Below, piece after piece: positions 17,699 to 29,674 of a DNA stretch of 64,000 nt. A program made the translations under genes and the position numbers. A model generated the notes under the pieces. That model ran no database searches, was not told where the DNA came from, and was given only the letters and a program-made list of their open reading frames with translations. Location of the stretch: NCBI GenBank assembly GCA_021521415.1, contig JAIQDT010000192.1, positions 310,001-374,000 on the forward strand. The letters run 5' to 3'. Within the stretch, counting starts at the first letter, position 1, and every line of letters starts with the position of its first letter. The DNA is from Bidens hawaiensis (lineage: Eukaryota; Streptophyta; Magnoliopsida; Asterales; Asteraceae).

Positions 17699-20600
17699 TG
17701 TAACGATTCCGACGAAACCAAGTATACCCTAACCGGTAGATGTTAGTTACGTCATATGTAATGTCGGGTACACGAGTTACCATGGTAATTATACGAGAAT
17801 ACATGGTTCATTGTATTGATTGTACGTGAATATATAATTCACCGTATTGATTATGCAATCAAACGATCGATATTTATTGAAACCCGAACGACTCGGGGAT
17901 TACATTATAGACGAATTATATGATGTTTAGTAATGACTACGAAGTATTAAAGCTTCGGGATAAGTGATTTACGGCACAGAAAAAGAATTTCGATTTAATG
18001 GTACGTCGGTACCTTAAACGAAACATTTAATACCAAACCGAGCAAGAGACGATCGATCAAGCCGAAAAAGATGCACAATTATTAATAATATGATGTTTCA
18101 AGTTAATAATTGTCATGGTTTAAGTTTTTAAAGTTTTTAAATCGGATTTATATAAATTTAAATTTTAAGCTGAAAAACGACCGTTTTAGCCTCGTTTTAA
18201 ACCGAATTAAACGTTTAACCGAAAAACGAACTGAACCAGATTATCCACAACATTATCCGGATTACACAATCCAAGTTTGTGGCCAAGAATGAAGATGTGG
18301 GTCCTACCCCACACCCTAACTTGGACCGATCGGTCCTATGCACACACACACACAATTCATTTTCTTTTTTTCTCATTCAACCAAGTCCAAATCCTCTCAA
18401 CCTTTCAAACCATCATACAAAAACCCAAGTCTTTAATCAAGAAACCAAGGTAAAGATCGAGATATAATCGTTTTCATAGTTCCTTTCTTAGGTTTTCTTT
18501 CAAGAAAATGAGGTTTCAAAGGAAAAATGGGTGAAAACCGGAGATGAAACCGATTCTTGCATGATCAAGTGATGTATACGGGTTATACAAAGGATCTTGG
18601 TCCAAGAAATGAGTAAAACGAGTCAAAAACGAATTTTTACGGTTAAAATCTTTGTTTTTATATCATAACCGTAACCATGAAAGAAATGGCTTGATCGTGA
18701 GTATAACTTGCTTGGTATTGTGGTATGTTGTTTGTAGGCTCTGTATTTAGTGGTAGATAAGGCGGAAAGATGAGTTTGTAGCTTGTAGTGGCGGAAAACG
18801 AAAGGTATATTCGTTTTTTGTCGGTGTATGTGTTTTTGGACAGATTGTTGGTCGTTTAAAGTTAGATCACGAAATTTTACAGAGGTGTTAAACACATGGA
18901 AATATGACTTCTGTGAATTTTTGGTAATTTTTGGATGAAGGATGAATATTTGGTGAATTTAATGCTCGGTTTTGGCCAAAAATGGTGAAAAATAGTTAAA
19001 TATCATGAAAAATTCTGTAAAATTGTGGATAAGCTTTCCATATCATGTATAAGTCACACACAAAATTTGACATCCATTGGAGAAGTCTAAGTAGGCTTTT
19101 CGGTTAAACAAGTTCTAGGGATTTCTAGCTCGGTTTTAGTAAAAATGGCATTTAAAAGAAGATTTTGGTTTTGGAAAAATTACAGGGGACTATGTGGATG
19201 GCAGGGGACATCCAGAAGAAATTTGGGATTTTTCTAAGATCGTTTGGTATTTACGACATATTTAGTGTTTAAATGGTGTTTAAAAATAGATAAGTAAATT
19301 TTAAATATAAGAATTAATTCTGGAAATATTTTTATAAAATTCCCCACTGTTAAAAAGTGATTTGTGCAAAATTTCAAGATCCGAGAGTAAACGGATAATT
19401 ATTTGTGCTAATTATCAAACTTTTAAAGTAAAACGCGTAAACCGGTGAAGTTCGCTTAAGCGAGCTGACTGGTGTACAAAAACCCTAAAAATGAACTATT
19501 TTCATATAAATGAGCTAAACAAGTAAAAATAAATCATCCGAAAATAATTCGGATGATTTGAGTAATTTTAATCTATTTTAATAGTTTCCGGTACGCCAAA
19601 GACGGAAACGGGTCCCGCGGCCAATCGGGACGTCTAAACCGAGCTATAATTTCACATCTTTAATTAAATTATCCGTCAACCACTATTTTCGGATCGTGTG
19701 TGACCAAACTCGTTTTTGAAACATAAAAACGGATAACAGTGCTAGGCACGCAAAACGAGAAAACGACTAATAGTAGTTGTGACCTTGGAACTCTAAACGA
19801 CATCACAATCTGAGTCCGGAGAAGTGTTTCTGGGTTAACCTTGCCCCCAGAACGGGTACAGTGCTGGGTTGACAGTGTCCCCAGGTGTACCGATTGATAA
19901 GATTAAAGATTATATAAACAATAATTGTATAATAATGATCGTAGGGATCATATTACAGATTGGACGAGTTAACTGATATTGATTGTTGTTACCTACTTGC
20001 ATGTGCTAAGGTGAGTTTTCACGAGCCCCTTTTACTGAACTGTTTTAAATATTTTCCCGGGGCGGAAAGCATGTTTCTATCAAAATGTTTAAGTACATGC
20101 TGATCGCATGGAAATGAATGTATTTATTTAATGTTTATTGTACGGGAATCGTACGGTAATGTATTAAGATGATAATTGTCTGAGTTGTTAATCTTGTAAG
20201 GCCCGAAACAGTGTTCTGGGTTAACCGTGCCCCCAGAGGTTATTAAATGTGTTTCTGGGTTAACCGTGTCCCCAGAGGTTATTAAATGTGTTTCTGGGTT
20301 AACCGTGTCCCCAGAGGTTATTAAATGTGTTTCTGGGGTAACAGAGTTCCCAGAGGTTATTGGAAGTATGTTTCTGGGGTAACAGAGTTCCCAGAGGTTA
20401 TTAAATGTGTTTCTGGGGTAACAGAGTTCCCAGAGGTTATTGGAAGTATGTTTCTAGGGTAACAGAGTTCCCAGAGGTTATTAAATGTGTTTCTGGGGTA
20501 ACAGAGTTCCCAAAGGTTATTGGAAGTATGTTTCTGGGGTAACAGAGTTCCCAGAGGTTATTAAATGTATTTATGGGTTGACAGTGTCCCCAGATAATAT

Positions 20601-20955
20601 TATGTTATGATATGGATTTATCATGGTTTACTAAAATTGTGAAACTCACCAACTATTCGTAGTTGACCCGTTTTCTCACATGCTTTTCAGGTACAACTAA
20701 GATAAAGTGATTGATTACGTGCTAAGTGCTTGATGTGTGTAAGTTTTGCGTGCTGGACGTTAGGATACATTATAACAGATAGAATTATGAATCGTATTGT
20801 ATGAAGTGTGTATCACCTAGACGATAATGAAAGACGAGACAATGTAATTTTGAAGTATATTAATACATTCGATTTTCTTTATAAACAATGTGGTTGATAT
20901 CAGAGGTGTCTGTCGCATCCCGTTTACGTTTCCGCTGCGGTCACGGGGTGTTACA
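17699..20955 (+). repeat. Tekay-1 3' LTR
   Basis: This 3257-bp LTR runs from TGTAACGATT to GTGTTACA, preceded by a G-rich polypurine tract at 17690-17696. The segment 17699-18996 aligns along its length with the Tekay-2 5' LTR at 62711-64000. It contains no coding sequence that I can support. A ten-unit hairpin array lies at 20211-20592. Confidence 0.92.
20211..20592. repeat. Ten-unit 39-bp hairpin tandem array
   Basis: Units of about 39 bases contain CTGGG..CCCAG (loop GTAACAGAGTT or TTAACCGTGTC) followed by AGGTTATTAAATGTGTTT or AGGTTATTGGAAGTATGTTT. I count ten units, the last degenerate. Two isolated related units occur at about 19825-19885. Confidence 0.9.
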
Positions 20956-21748
20956 GCATCACTTGCAAGTCATGGTCCAATAACCATGGCAATATCTCAA
21001 ATGGAACATTTGAGTTGTATGTATTTGAGACACCTGGATTTTTGATTCTTCTATATGTGTCAGGGTCTTGCAGTTGGTGTGTAGTTCCAATAGTGGGTAG
21101 ATCTTGAAGCTCACTATTAAAGATTATCTGTAAGAATCTTGGATATTGTAAAAAAAATTTTCTTTCAGGCTTCTTCAGATTTCCTACTAATCCTTCAAAT
21201 ATCATCTTAGAGAAATTGAAGGGCAGATCATATATAATCCCAACTGTGGCATTTGCCAAGTCATGACTCATCAAGGTCCACGATCCCTTCCTTGGAGCAA
21301 ATCCGTGTATAACATGGTGAATAAGAAATCTGTACAGCATAGGAAACATGCCCTTCTGAAACTGTCCATCATGAACATTTCCTTGATAACCCATTGTCTC
21401 TTCAAATATTTTCATTAGGTGGGGTGTGCTGAAGTTTATTGAGTTGTGATCACCATCATTCAACCGGAGACATCTTCTTATCATTCTCTCTGTAATATGT
21501 ATCTCTTGTCTAGCCACGGTTGCCTCGATTCTTTTACCATTTATGTCCTCAATCAGTTCAGCAGATCTCCAGAAATCCAAAGAATGATTTCTGTATATGA
21601 CAGGGCTTTCAGTGAACGCAAAACTGACGTTGGACCGAGCCATCCAAGTTATCATCCTAGCCATCAGCTCATTGTCAGGTGTCACTTGTAGAAGTACACA
21701 CATATTATGTTTTGGTTCGAAGACATACTTGGGTTCATCGTCTGCCAT
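20956..21748 (-). pseudogene. E3 aORF, truncated by Tekay-1
   Basis: 264 codons of the extra ORF start at ATG 21748, chosen because ATATGGC follows a TTCAG acceptor as in the other copies. The visible part is the conserved N-terminal domain, with FWRSAE, IHITERMIRRCLRL, the HGFAPRKGSWTLM segment and YPRFLQIIF. It is open up to the Tekay insertion; E4's homologue is over 1090 residues, so most of the protein lies beyond the inserted element. Function unknown. Confidence 0.88.
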
Positions 21749-21750
21749 AT

Positions 21751-21980
21751 CTGAATCACATAAACAAACATATTCAAAGTGAAATTAGTCATAAAGTTCA
21801 GTACTTTAGATAATTTTAAGGTATAAAAATGAAGAAGAAAGAAAAGAGAGAAAATCATCAAGAACCTGTTCTTCAACAAATTTATAACCTACACACGGAA
21901 ACAGAGTATTAGTAATCAGATACATAATCAAAGCTCATTATAGTCTAATTGTCGTCGGAAAACACATTAATGTTGCTTAC
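21751..21980 (-). other. E3 putative aORF leader intron
   Basis: The donor GACTCG|GTAAGC (21981/21980) and the acceptor GATTCAG (AG ending at 21751) enclose 230 bases with at least one ATG. E4 has the same sites at 52872 and 52641 (232 bases). Confidence 0.6.
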
Positions 21981-22140
21981 CGAGTCGGAATTAGAGGGCT
22001 AATTCAAGTTAGGGTTAGGAATAATAGAATGTGATAAGTCGGTTTGGGTTTCTTTGAGAGTAAGCAGTTTGCAGTGGAAGGAGAGAGATGGAAAAATAAT
22101 GTTGAAAATTTTGCCTAACTCCCTCTTATATACCTTTTGA
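21981..22140 (-). promoter_or_regulatory. E3 internal promoter and leader exon of aORF
   Basis: TATATAAG lies at 22125-22132 on the minus strand. It is followed by a pyrimidine-rich ATG-free leader containing CTCTCTCCTTCCACTGC, ending at the GTAAGC donor. The same order is in E4. Upstream (rightward) is the TCGG-type palindrome array. Confidence 0.6.
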
Positions 22141-22229
22141 AAGTGGCTTTTAAATGCTCTTTGTCTTTTTGTGAATTATTAGCTGTCATACAGTAACATT
22201 ATCCACTTGATATTAAAAACAATATTTAT

Positions 22230-23520
22230 CTTTTAAGTTAATAAAACCTTACTCGGAATTACTCTTTTCAAAGTCTACTCGGTATACATCCACTTACAAA
22301 GCTTATCCGGTCTAACTTTGCTTGGAAAATTTTCATTTTTGAATATACAAAGTTTTCCCGAATTCTTCTATTTATAAACCTTGCTCGATCAAGCAAATTA
22401 ATTTAAAGTTAAGACATAATGAAGAAAGCTTACCCGAAATACTAGATTTCTTGAGAAATTAATCACAAGGCAAATATTCGAGTATAAACATCAAATAAAC
22501 ATCCTTACTAGGAATCAATCAAGACACCCATATAAATTTCTCAATTTCAAATTAAAACTTATCTAGCATAAACCCTAATAAAAATCATAATCAATTTTAT
22601 CATACTAAATAACATATTCTATCAAGCATACTAGAAAACATAGTGTGCCCGAGCAACCATTCAAGAGAATAGTGTGCCCGAACACCTTTCTAATGCAAAG
22701 TATACCCGAATAACCTTCATATAGTACAAAGTGTGCCCAGAAAAGGATTTCTAGCAGACAGTGTACTCAGAAAGTTAAGTTTTGAAATTACCAAGTATAT
22801 TGAGGGAACAAAAGTGTACCCGATATATAAAGTGTGCCCGGAAAACAAAGTTTGCCCGAAAACACTTGTAATTTCAAAGAAATCATAAACACACATATCA
22901 CAGAGCATGCTCGGAATGAAACTAAAACACATAAACATTTAAGTGTGCTATAGTCTAAAATTTCAAAGAGCTTGCCCAAAAATCCTATGTTAGCACTAAG
23001 CTTGCTAGGATAAACACATTCAATCATCAGGTATGCCCTTACCCGAGGGATTTCAGCATGATCAAACCATACCCAAAAATGTCAAACTTAAATAACAATA
23101 TCTAAGTGTGCCCGGAAAGATTAACAAACCTTTCCTAACAACATATTCACACAAATTACAAAGCTTACTCAGTGTACTAACTTAAGTTCACAAAGTTTGC
23201 TTGGAATAAAATCAGCATATAACATGCATAGCTTGCCCGAAACAAGAATTTCTTGTTAAAAGCTAGCTATAACAACACATAATCATCTCAAGACTTCAAG
23301 CTTGCTCGAAATATGAGTATAACAGTGTACTCTACCCGGAAAGTGTAAACACTTCAAAGCATGCCCGAAAATCATAAAGTTAGTCAAAAATGACTAAGCT
23401 TACTCGGAAAGGGTGAAAAATATCAAACCTTACCCGAAACAACATATTCACACATAATCAACTGTTTTGTACCCAGAAAGGTTGTAAATCATTAAACCAT
23501 ACCCGAACTTACATATTCAG
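22230..23520 (-). repeat. E3 TCGG/CCCGA motif array upstream of aORF promoter
   Basis: Dozens of short motifs of the types TACTCGG, TGCCCGAA, GCTCGG and ACCCGAA recur every 20-40 bases, often as arms of imperfect hairpins such as ACTCGGAAAGG..ACCTTACCCGA. The motif family also fills the LTR upstream of its TATA box. I see no ORF here. Confidence 0.75.
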
Positions 23521-23940
23521 CCAATTTTAGGCAAAATGCAACACTTTTTGACTTAAACCACTTTGTCAAAATATATTTTTCTTTTCAGATCATAGTTTAA
23601 GAGCAAATGGTGCATTTAGAGATCAAATTTCAGTTATATTTCTCTTCAAAACAGTTTCTTCCATTTTCTGAAAAGATCTCAAGAATGGGATCATATTGAC
23701 TAAGTAGCTATCTCAATACTTCACTCTCAGCATTATTATGACAACATAGATAGGTTAACAACAAGTATAAACTTAGCATGAATTTCATTTCTTTGGTGAT
23801 ATGATTTAGGTTCATTTAAAGCATAATGCATTAATGGTCAACACTGTGCTATGATGCCTCATATCTCTTCTCAAAGCTTATTTAGCTTACCCCATATCAC
23901 CCCAATTTGACTCCAACCTCCTGTATTTGGTCAAAAATAG

Positions 23941-24344
23941 TTTTGTATGACAGAACTTATTGTATTTTTGTATTTTTTAGATTCAAACATATATAGAGGT
24001 TGAACGTTGGACTTACAGTTAGTAACATGCCTTTCATTCAAGATAAGATAGATTTTGTCACATCTTTGTAGTTCTTGTTGTAACCCTCTTGTTTGATAAA
24101 ACATTTAAAACACTTATCAACTTTTGGTTGATTTATTCATTCTTTTGTATGACAGAACTTATTGTATTTTTGTATTTTTTAGATTCAAACATATATAGAG
24201 GTTGAACGTTAGACTTACAGTTAGTAACATGCCTTTCGTTCAAGATAAGACAGATTTTGTCAACATCTTTGTAGTTCTTGTTGTAACCCTCTTGTTTGAT
24301 AAAATATTTAAAACACTTATCAACTTTTGGTTGATTTATTCATT
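23941..24344. repeat. 202-bp tandem duplication
   Basis: Units 23941-24142 and 24143-24344 are nearly identical, starting TTTTGTATGACAGAAC. E4 has a single copy at about 54951, so the duplication arose in E3 after the families' copies separated. Confidence 0.92.
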
Positions 24345-24696
24345 CTTCCCCTTGTTTTTGATTTTCTCAAATTTTCTTAAAGCATGTTATTTGTCATATT
24401 TAAAGATGTTTCATTTTTGGTTGACCAAATAACAACAGGCTCGTGTATGACTGGGTAATCACTTTTCTGCCTATCATTTGGAGAGATTTATCTTGAGACA
24501 TGCAAAGACAACTATGTATCTCCACATAAAGATTAGTATATTCATTATGTTTATATCACCTTAAATTTTACATCATCATGGGAAAGCAACCATACATGTT
24601 AATGACTATACTAAGGTCTTTTTTAGCCTATTAATTCCATATGATCAGCTAAGTAGTCAATGTACTATCATTTCCCATTAAACACAGTTTAATATT

Positions 24697-24965
24697 CAAT
24701 CACCCCAATATCTCTTCATTGTCAGGTTAATGGCTATCCTGTTTGACCAAAAGTGGTCAACAGGACCAAACATACATGTGAATATATGTCCTTTCAAAGT
24801 TAGAGCTATTGACATAGTTTTAAGTGAAGGAATAAGGAACAAGTTATTATTGCCCCAAATGCATTCAGTTTTCAGGTCAATGGTTATCCTTTGAATCTGT
24901 AGAGATTTAAGGACCAAACATACACGGGTGCATGTCCTTCCAACTGGGTAAGTGACATAGTTTTC
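24697..24965 (-). repeat. E3 duplicated post-pol modules
   Basis: Two diverged copies carry, on the minus strand, GGACAT with a CATGTATG-type palindrome, TTGGTCC, AGGATARCCATT, CCTGA and TTGGGG. The order and palindrome match E1 6980-7242 and E4 55499-55765. Confidence 0.65.
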
Positions 24966-25591
24966 AGCAAAAACAACTACTTGAGACTTTTCTTAAAAAA
25001 ATCCTTCTTTTAAGCTTCTTTTAAAGCTTGAACTGAATAATCTTATCATATCTCTGGACCTTTAACAACATGCTCATGTTTTGATCAAAATAGAGTATTT
25101 ATTTAAAATTCATTGGAAAATCTTCATTTCATCACTTAATTTTGACATAAATACATTTTGACATAAACAGTTGTAACATATTCAAATCTTAATCAAATAT
25201 GAAATCATCAAGACAAGTAGACAATACTAACAATCAAATTCTAACTTATCTTAATAACATCAGAAGATCAGATAAAGCACATATTAAAGCAATTAAGCAA
25301 TGATATCAGATAAGTTTACATCAACAAGTAATTCATAACAAGAACTCTTATCCTGACATCACAAATGCATATCAACTGATAATCATGCAAACCTATCAAT
25401 CAGATCAAACATGTCAAATTTTGCATTCATACACAGTTAAGGCACATAACAGTTAACATATTCAGTAGCATATTCAAATATCATACTTAAGTAACATAAT
25501 CAAGCATATTCACTAAACATTTAATATGTGTAATCTCTAACAAAATAATCAGTTATCACAGAGAGACACATAACCAGGCACACATCCTTAA

Positions 25592-28500
25592 TCAGGTTTC
25601 ATCAGAGTTGATCATTCCCAGGGCTTTCAGAAGAAAGTTGAACCTGGTTCTTTCAAGTGGTTTGGTGAAAAGGTCAACCAAATTGTCACTTGTATCAACT
25701 CTTTGCATTTCAATCAAACCTTTTTCACTGCAGTCTCTGATGAAATGATGTCTGATTTCAATGTGCTTAGTTTTGGAATGTTGAACTGGATTTTTAGCAG
25801 TAAAATATGCAGCAGTATTGTCAATAAGAATAGGGGTGTTCAAGAAATTCAAACCATAGTCCAGCATCTGATTTTGAATCCATAGAACTTGTGCACAGCA
25901 GGCGGATGTAGCAACATATTCAGCTTCTGCAGTAGAGATTGAGACTGTAGTCTGCTTTTTACATTGCCATAACACTAGCCTTTCACCCAAAAATTGACAT
26001 CCTCATGAGGTTGACTTTCTGCTCATGTTGCAGCCATCATAATCACTGTCTGTATATGCAATCAGATCAAAAGCTTGGTTCTTTGGATACCAAATCCCTA
26101 AGTCTGGTCTTCCCTTCAAATATCTGAATATTCTTTTAACAGCATTCATGTGGGAGACTTTTGGACTTTATTGGAATCTTGCACACACACATACAGCAAA
26201 CATGATATCTGGTCTTGTTGCAGTCAGATGCATCAGAGATCCAATTTTGGCTCTATATTCATGTTCATCTATAGGCTCCCCCTTTTCATCTGCAATCATC
26301 TTTTCTTTGACGTCCATTGGAGTTGAAGCAGTCTTGTATTCTTGACAGTTGAACTGGTTCAAGATGTCCTGTGCATATTTGTTTTGATGAATGAAAATCC
26401 CCTCAGCCTTCTGTTGAACTTGCAATCCTAGAAAGAAGTTCATTTCTCCCATAGAACTTATGCTGTATTTGGACTTCATTACCCCTTCAAACTCCATACA
26501 CATTTGTTCATTTGTAGAACAAAGATGATGTCATCCACATACACTTGTAACAGAAGCAAGTCTGATCCCTTTCTTTTGTAGAAGAGTGTCTTGTCAATGG
26601 CTCCTCTTTTGAAACCATTTTCAAGAAGATGATTTGGCAGCTCATCATACCATGCTCTAGGAGCCTTATGCAATCCATAAAGGGCTTTGTTTAACTTATA
26701 CACCCTGTTTGGATACATTGGATCCTCAAAACCCGGAGGTTGAGCAACATACACCTCTTCATCAATCTTTCCATTTAGAAATGCAGAGTTAACATCAAGC
26801 TGGAACACTCTAATGTTCTTTGAGGCAGCATATGCAAGAAAAATCCTGATAGCTTCAAGTCTTGAAACCGGTGCAAAGACTTCCACAAAGTCTGTTCCTT
26901 CTTCTTGAAGACATCCCAGTTCTACAAGTCTAGATTTATTCTTAATCACCAAACCCCTTTCATCCCTTTTGTTTCTAAAAACCCATTTGGTTCCAATTGC
27001 ATATCTGTCAAATGGCTTATCAACAAGATCCCACACATGCAGGTCTCTAAATTGTGCCAATTTCTCTTGCATTGCTTCCACCCAAATATTATCTTTTAAT
27101 GCTTGTGCTATGTTCTTTGTTTCTATTTGGGACAGAAAACAAGAGTAAAGACAAATGTTTGCAATTTCGGAATGACTTCTTGTAACTCTTTCATGCAAAT
27201 CACCAATGATGTTTTCAGACGGATGATTCTTTACCACATAAGGAGCTTGTACAATCGTATCTGTAGACAAATTTGTGTCAAGATTTGTTTCAATGAACTC
27301 TGGTTCTTCAATGATTAAATCAGCTTCTGCATCATGAAATTCTGGTGCTTCATCATTATGTTGTCCTGAAGTAGATGCACCATTGTTTTCTAAGTTCAAT
27401 CTTTGAAATAGATCTTGAAATCTTGCTGTTGATGCAGCTTCTTCTCCACTTGCTTGGTTGCTTGTGTCACTCTCATTCTGAATTTGATCATCCTGTACAT
27501 CTTGATTGTCTTGATTGTTCTTAGTATGATCATGTTCAGGATTGTGATTATTTTCTCGATCATGTTGACCATTGTCATATGAGAGATTCTTCACAAAAGT
27601 ATACTCCTTATCTTCTCTTTTCTAGCAACTTTCTTCCATAATTCTTCCAAGTCCAATGATTTCTTCTTTTGCTCTTCAATTTCACTGGTCTTGTAGAAAG
27701 ATTCATCAAAGTCTTCAGGATAAATATTGAAAGACCTTATTAACTTCTCATTATCAAACAGCCATGCTGCACCATTAATTGTATTGAATTGATTCTCATT
27801 AAAGATGATGTCAGATGATTCTATAACACTCAAGTGATCTTTCACATAAACTCTGTAGGCTTTTGAGTGTGTAGAATATCCCACAAAGAAGCAATCCATG
27901 GATTTTGTTTGAAACTTGTTCAGATAGTCCCTTGTATTTAACAGAAAACATTTGCATCCAAAGGGCTTGAAAAACTTGATGTAAGGCTTTCTGTTGTGAA
28001 ATATTTCATAAGGAGTTTTGTTATGCCTTTTGTTCACAAGTACCCTGTTCTGAACATAACAGGCTGTATTTATAGCTTCAGCCCAAAAAGTGACAGGCAG
28101 ATTAGCATATGCTAATATGGTTCTTGCAGCTTCAATCAAAGTTCTATTTCTTCTTTCTGCAACACCATTTTGTTCAGGAGTTCTAGGAGCTGAGAATTGT
28201 TGTTGTATTCCTTTTGCTTCACAGAATTCTTGCATAACTCCATTCTTGAACTCAGTGCCATTGTCACTTCTCATCATCTTGACTGTCTTATTCAACTTGT
28301 TCTCAATCATTGTTGCACAACCTTTAATCAACTCTGCAGTCTTATCCTTGGTACTTAGGAAATAAAACCAAGTGTATCTTGAATAGTCATCAATGTTCAC
28401 CAGACAATATCTTTTCTTCCCAATACTTGGTACACTCACAGGACCAAAGAGATCCATGTGAAGTAATTCAAGTACTTGATCAATTGAATTGATGAGTTTT

Positions 28501-29134
28501 GACTTATGAGTAGATTTGTGTTGTTTTCCCTTTTGACATGAATCACAATGATCTTCCAACTTGAATTCTCTTGTAGGTAAGCCTATGACATGCTCACCTT
28601 TAACAAGTCTATTCATGTTCTTCAAGTTCACATGACAAAGTTTCCTATGCCACAATTTTGACTCATTTTCAGTGGCTTTGGAAACAAAACATGCACCTCC
28701 TCTTGAAATAGCTTCTTTCATATTCAATTCATACATGTTACCATTTCTTGGTGCCATCATCATAATCATTTCAGGTGGAATTACGAACTCAAGTTTTAAA
28801 ATGAAACAGTGTGAATCATCAAAACTGACTTTGTAACCATTATCACACATTTGTGATATACTCAGCAAATTGTACTGAAGACCTTCAACATGAAATACAT
28901 TATCAAATGAGACTTTTCCATTTGTTAAGATTCCTTTTCCAACAATCTTTCCACCATTCTCATCACTCCCAAAGCTACTGGACCTTCATACTTTTCTTCA
29001 TAATTGACAAGAGATCTCTTGTCACAAGTCATGTGCCTAGAACAACCACTATCCATATACCATATGTCATTTAGAGGAGTGTACTGTTCCTGCACATACA
29101 AAAAAAGTTTGATTAGTTGAGTGATGAAGTTCAA
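25592..29134 (-). pseudogene. pol: E3 pol polyprotein, degenerate
   Basis: The order is protease (DSGCSRH, about 29030-29070), zinc HHCC region, integrase (SDNGTEF and NGVAERRNRTL segments), RT (YVDD near 26530) and RNase H to 25592. Frameshifts are visible near 28970 (one base lost beside a T/G run), near 27590 and near 26510; in-frame stops occur near 26168 and 26005. The protease segment overlaps the gag end (29131-29133) in the -1 frame, as in E1. The acceptor TGCAG|GAACAG is at 29090/29089. Confidence 0.9.
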
Positions 29135-29170
29135 GCCTTATCAACTTGCAGCTCATCAGATTCAGTTTCA

Positions 29171-29175
29171 GACAC
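29171..29175 (+). repeat. E2 target site duplication, left copy
   Basis: GACAC flanks the left LTR and is repeated at 41486-41490. The duplicated bases lie in the E3 gag frame, which reads through without a break when E2 and one copy are subtracted. Confidence 0.95.
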
Positions 29176-29609
29176 TGTAGGCTCCTGGACGGATCGTACA
29201 CGGGATGTCGCTATCTGCGCAGGTGCGGAATCCCTGCGTAGTTAGATACGAGTGCAGAATATGTAAATCAAACACACGAGCAATGAACGAACACGTTATA
29301 TTGATAACCGAACACGTGACTCGAGTCACTATTACAGACACTGACTAGCGAACTCGTAACACTAGAACTCAACAACTGAAACGAAACCCTAACCAACACC
29401 TTAAACTGTTACGATGAACAGTATATAAACACGACAACTTCGCCTCAGGCGAAGTTGTCAATAACTTCGCTTGTTCAACAAGTTCGCCTGAGCGAACTTG
29501 TTGACAACATCGCTTGTTACAAAAACATAAACATAATCATAAACATAATTACATTACAGACTCGATTACAAATGCTAGACTATGAACTACTGACACTCAT
29601 GTACCAACA
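29176..29609 (-). repeat. E2 3' LTR
   Basis: 434 bp, starting TGTAGGCTCC and ending GTACCAACA in plus orientation. GCGAAGTT palindromes at about 29427-29513 lie upstream of TATATAC-type TATA sequence on the minus strand. Confidence 0.96.
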
Positions 29610-29620
29610 GACTCCCCCTT
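29610..29620 (-). other. E2 polypurine tract
   Basis: AAGGGGGAGTC on the minus strand lies directly next to the 3' LTR, identical to E1. Confidence 0.9.
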
Positions 29621-29674
29621 GGCAGTAGCTTCATATCTTGATCTTCAAATCTTGAGTATTGTAATCTTGCATCT

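Larger units (their letters stand above)
12385..20955 (+). mobile_element. Tekay-type Gypsy element, 3' part
   Basis: This is a decayed chromovirus: protease, RT and RNase H remnants, integrase, a chromodomain-like tail, polypurine tract and 3' LTR. The start is off window because E1 is inserted upstream of the protease remnant. The sequence AATTTCGAGGACGAAATTT followed by a G-rich tract and TGTAACG is characteristic of Tekay/Del elements. The 3' LTR ends at 20955 inside the aORF of E3; its flank GCATC (20956-20960) should be the target duplication, with the partner off window. Between 12385 and 12620 I see only degenerate coding sequence. Confidence 0.88.
23521..25591 (-). other. E3 pol-aORF spacer
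   Basis: The spacer contains, in plus coordinates, a block at about 23690-23930 homologous to E1 7820-8080, a 202-bp tandem duplication (23941-24344), the QKSDYPVIH block (24440-24480) and the two post-pol modules (about 24697-24965). The A/T-rich stretch from 24970 to 25591 holds nothing I recognise. Confidence 0.65.
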
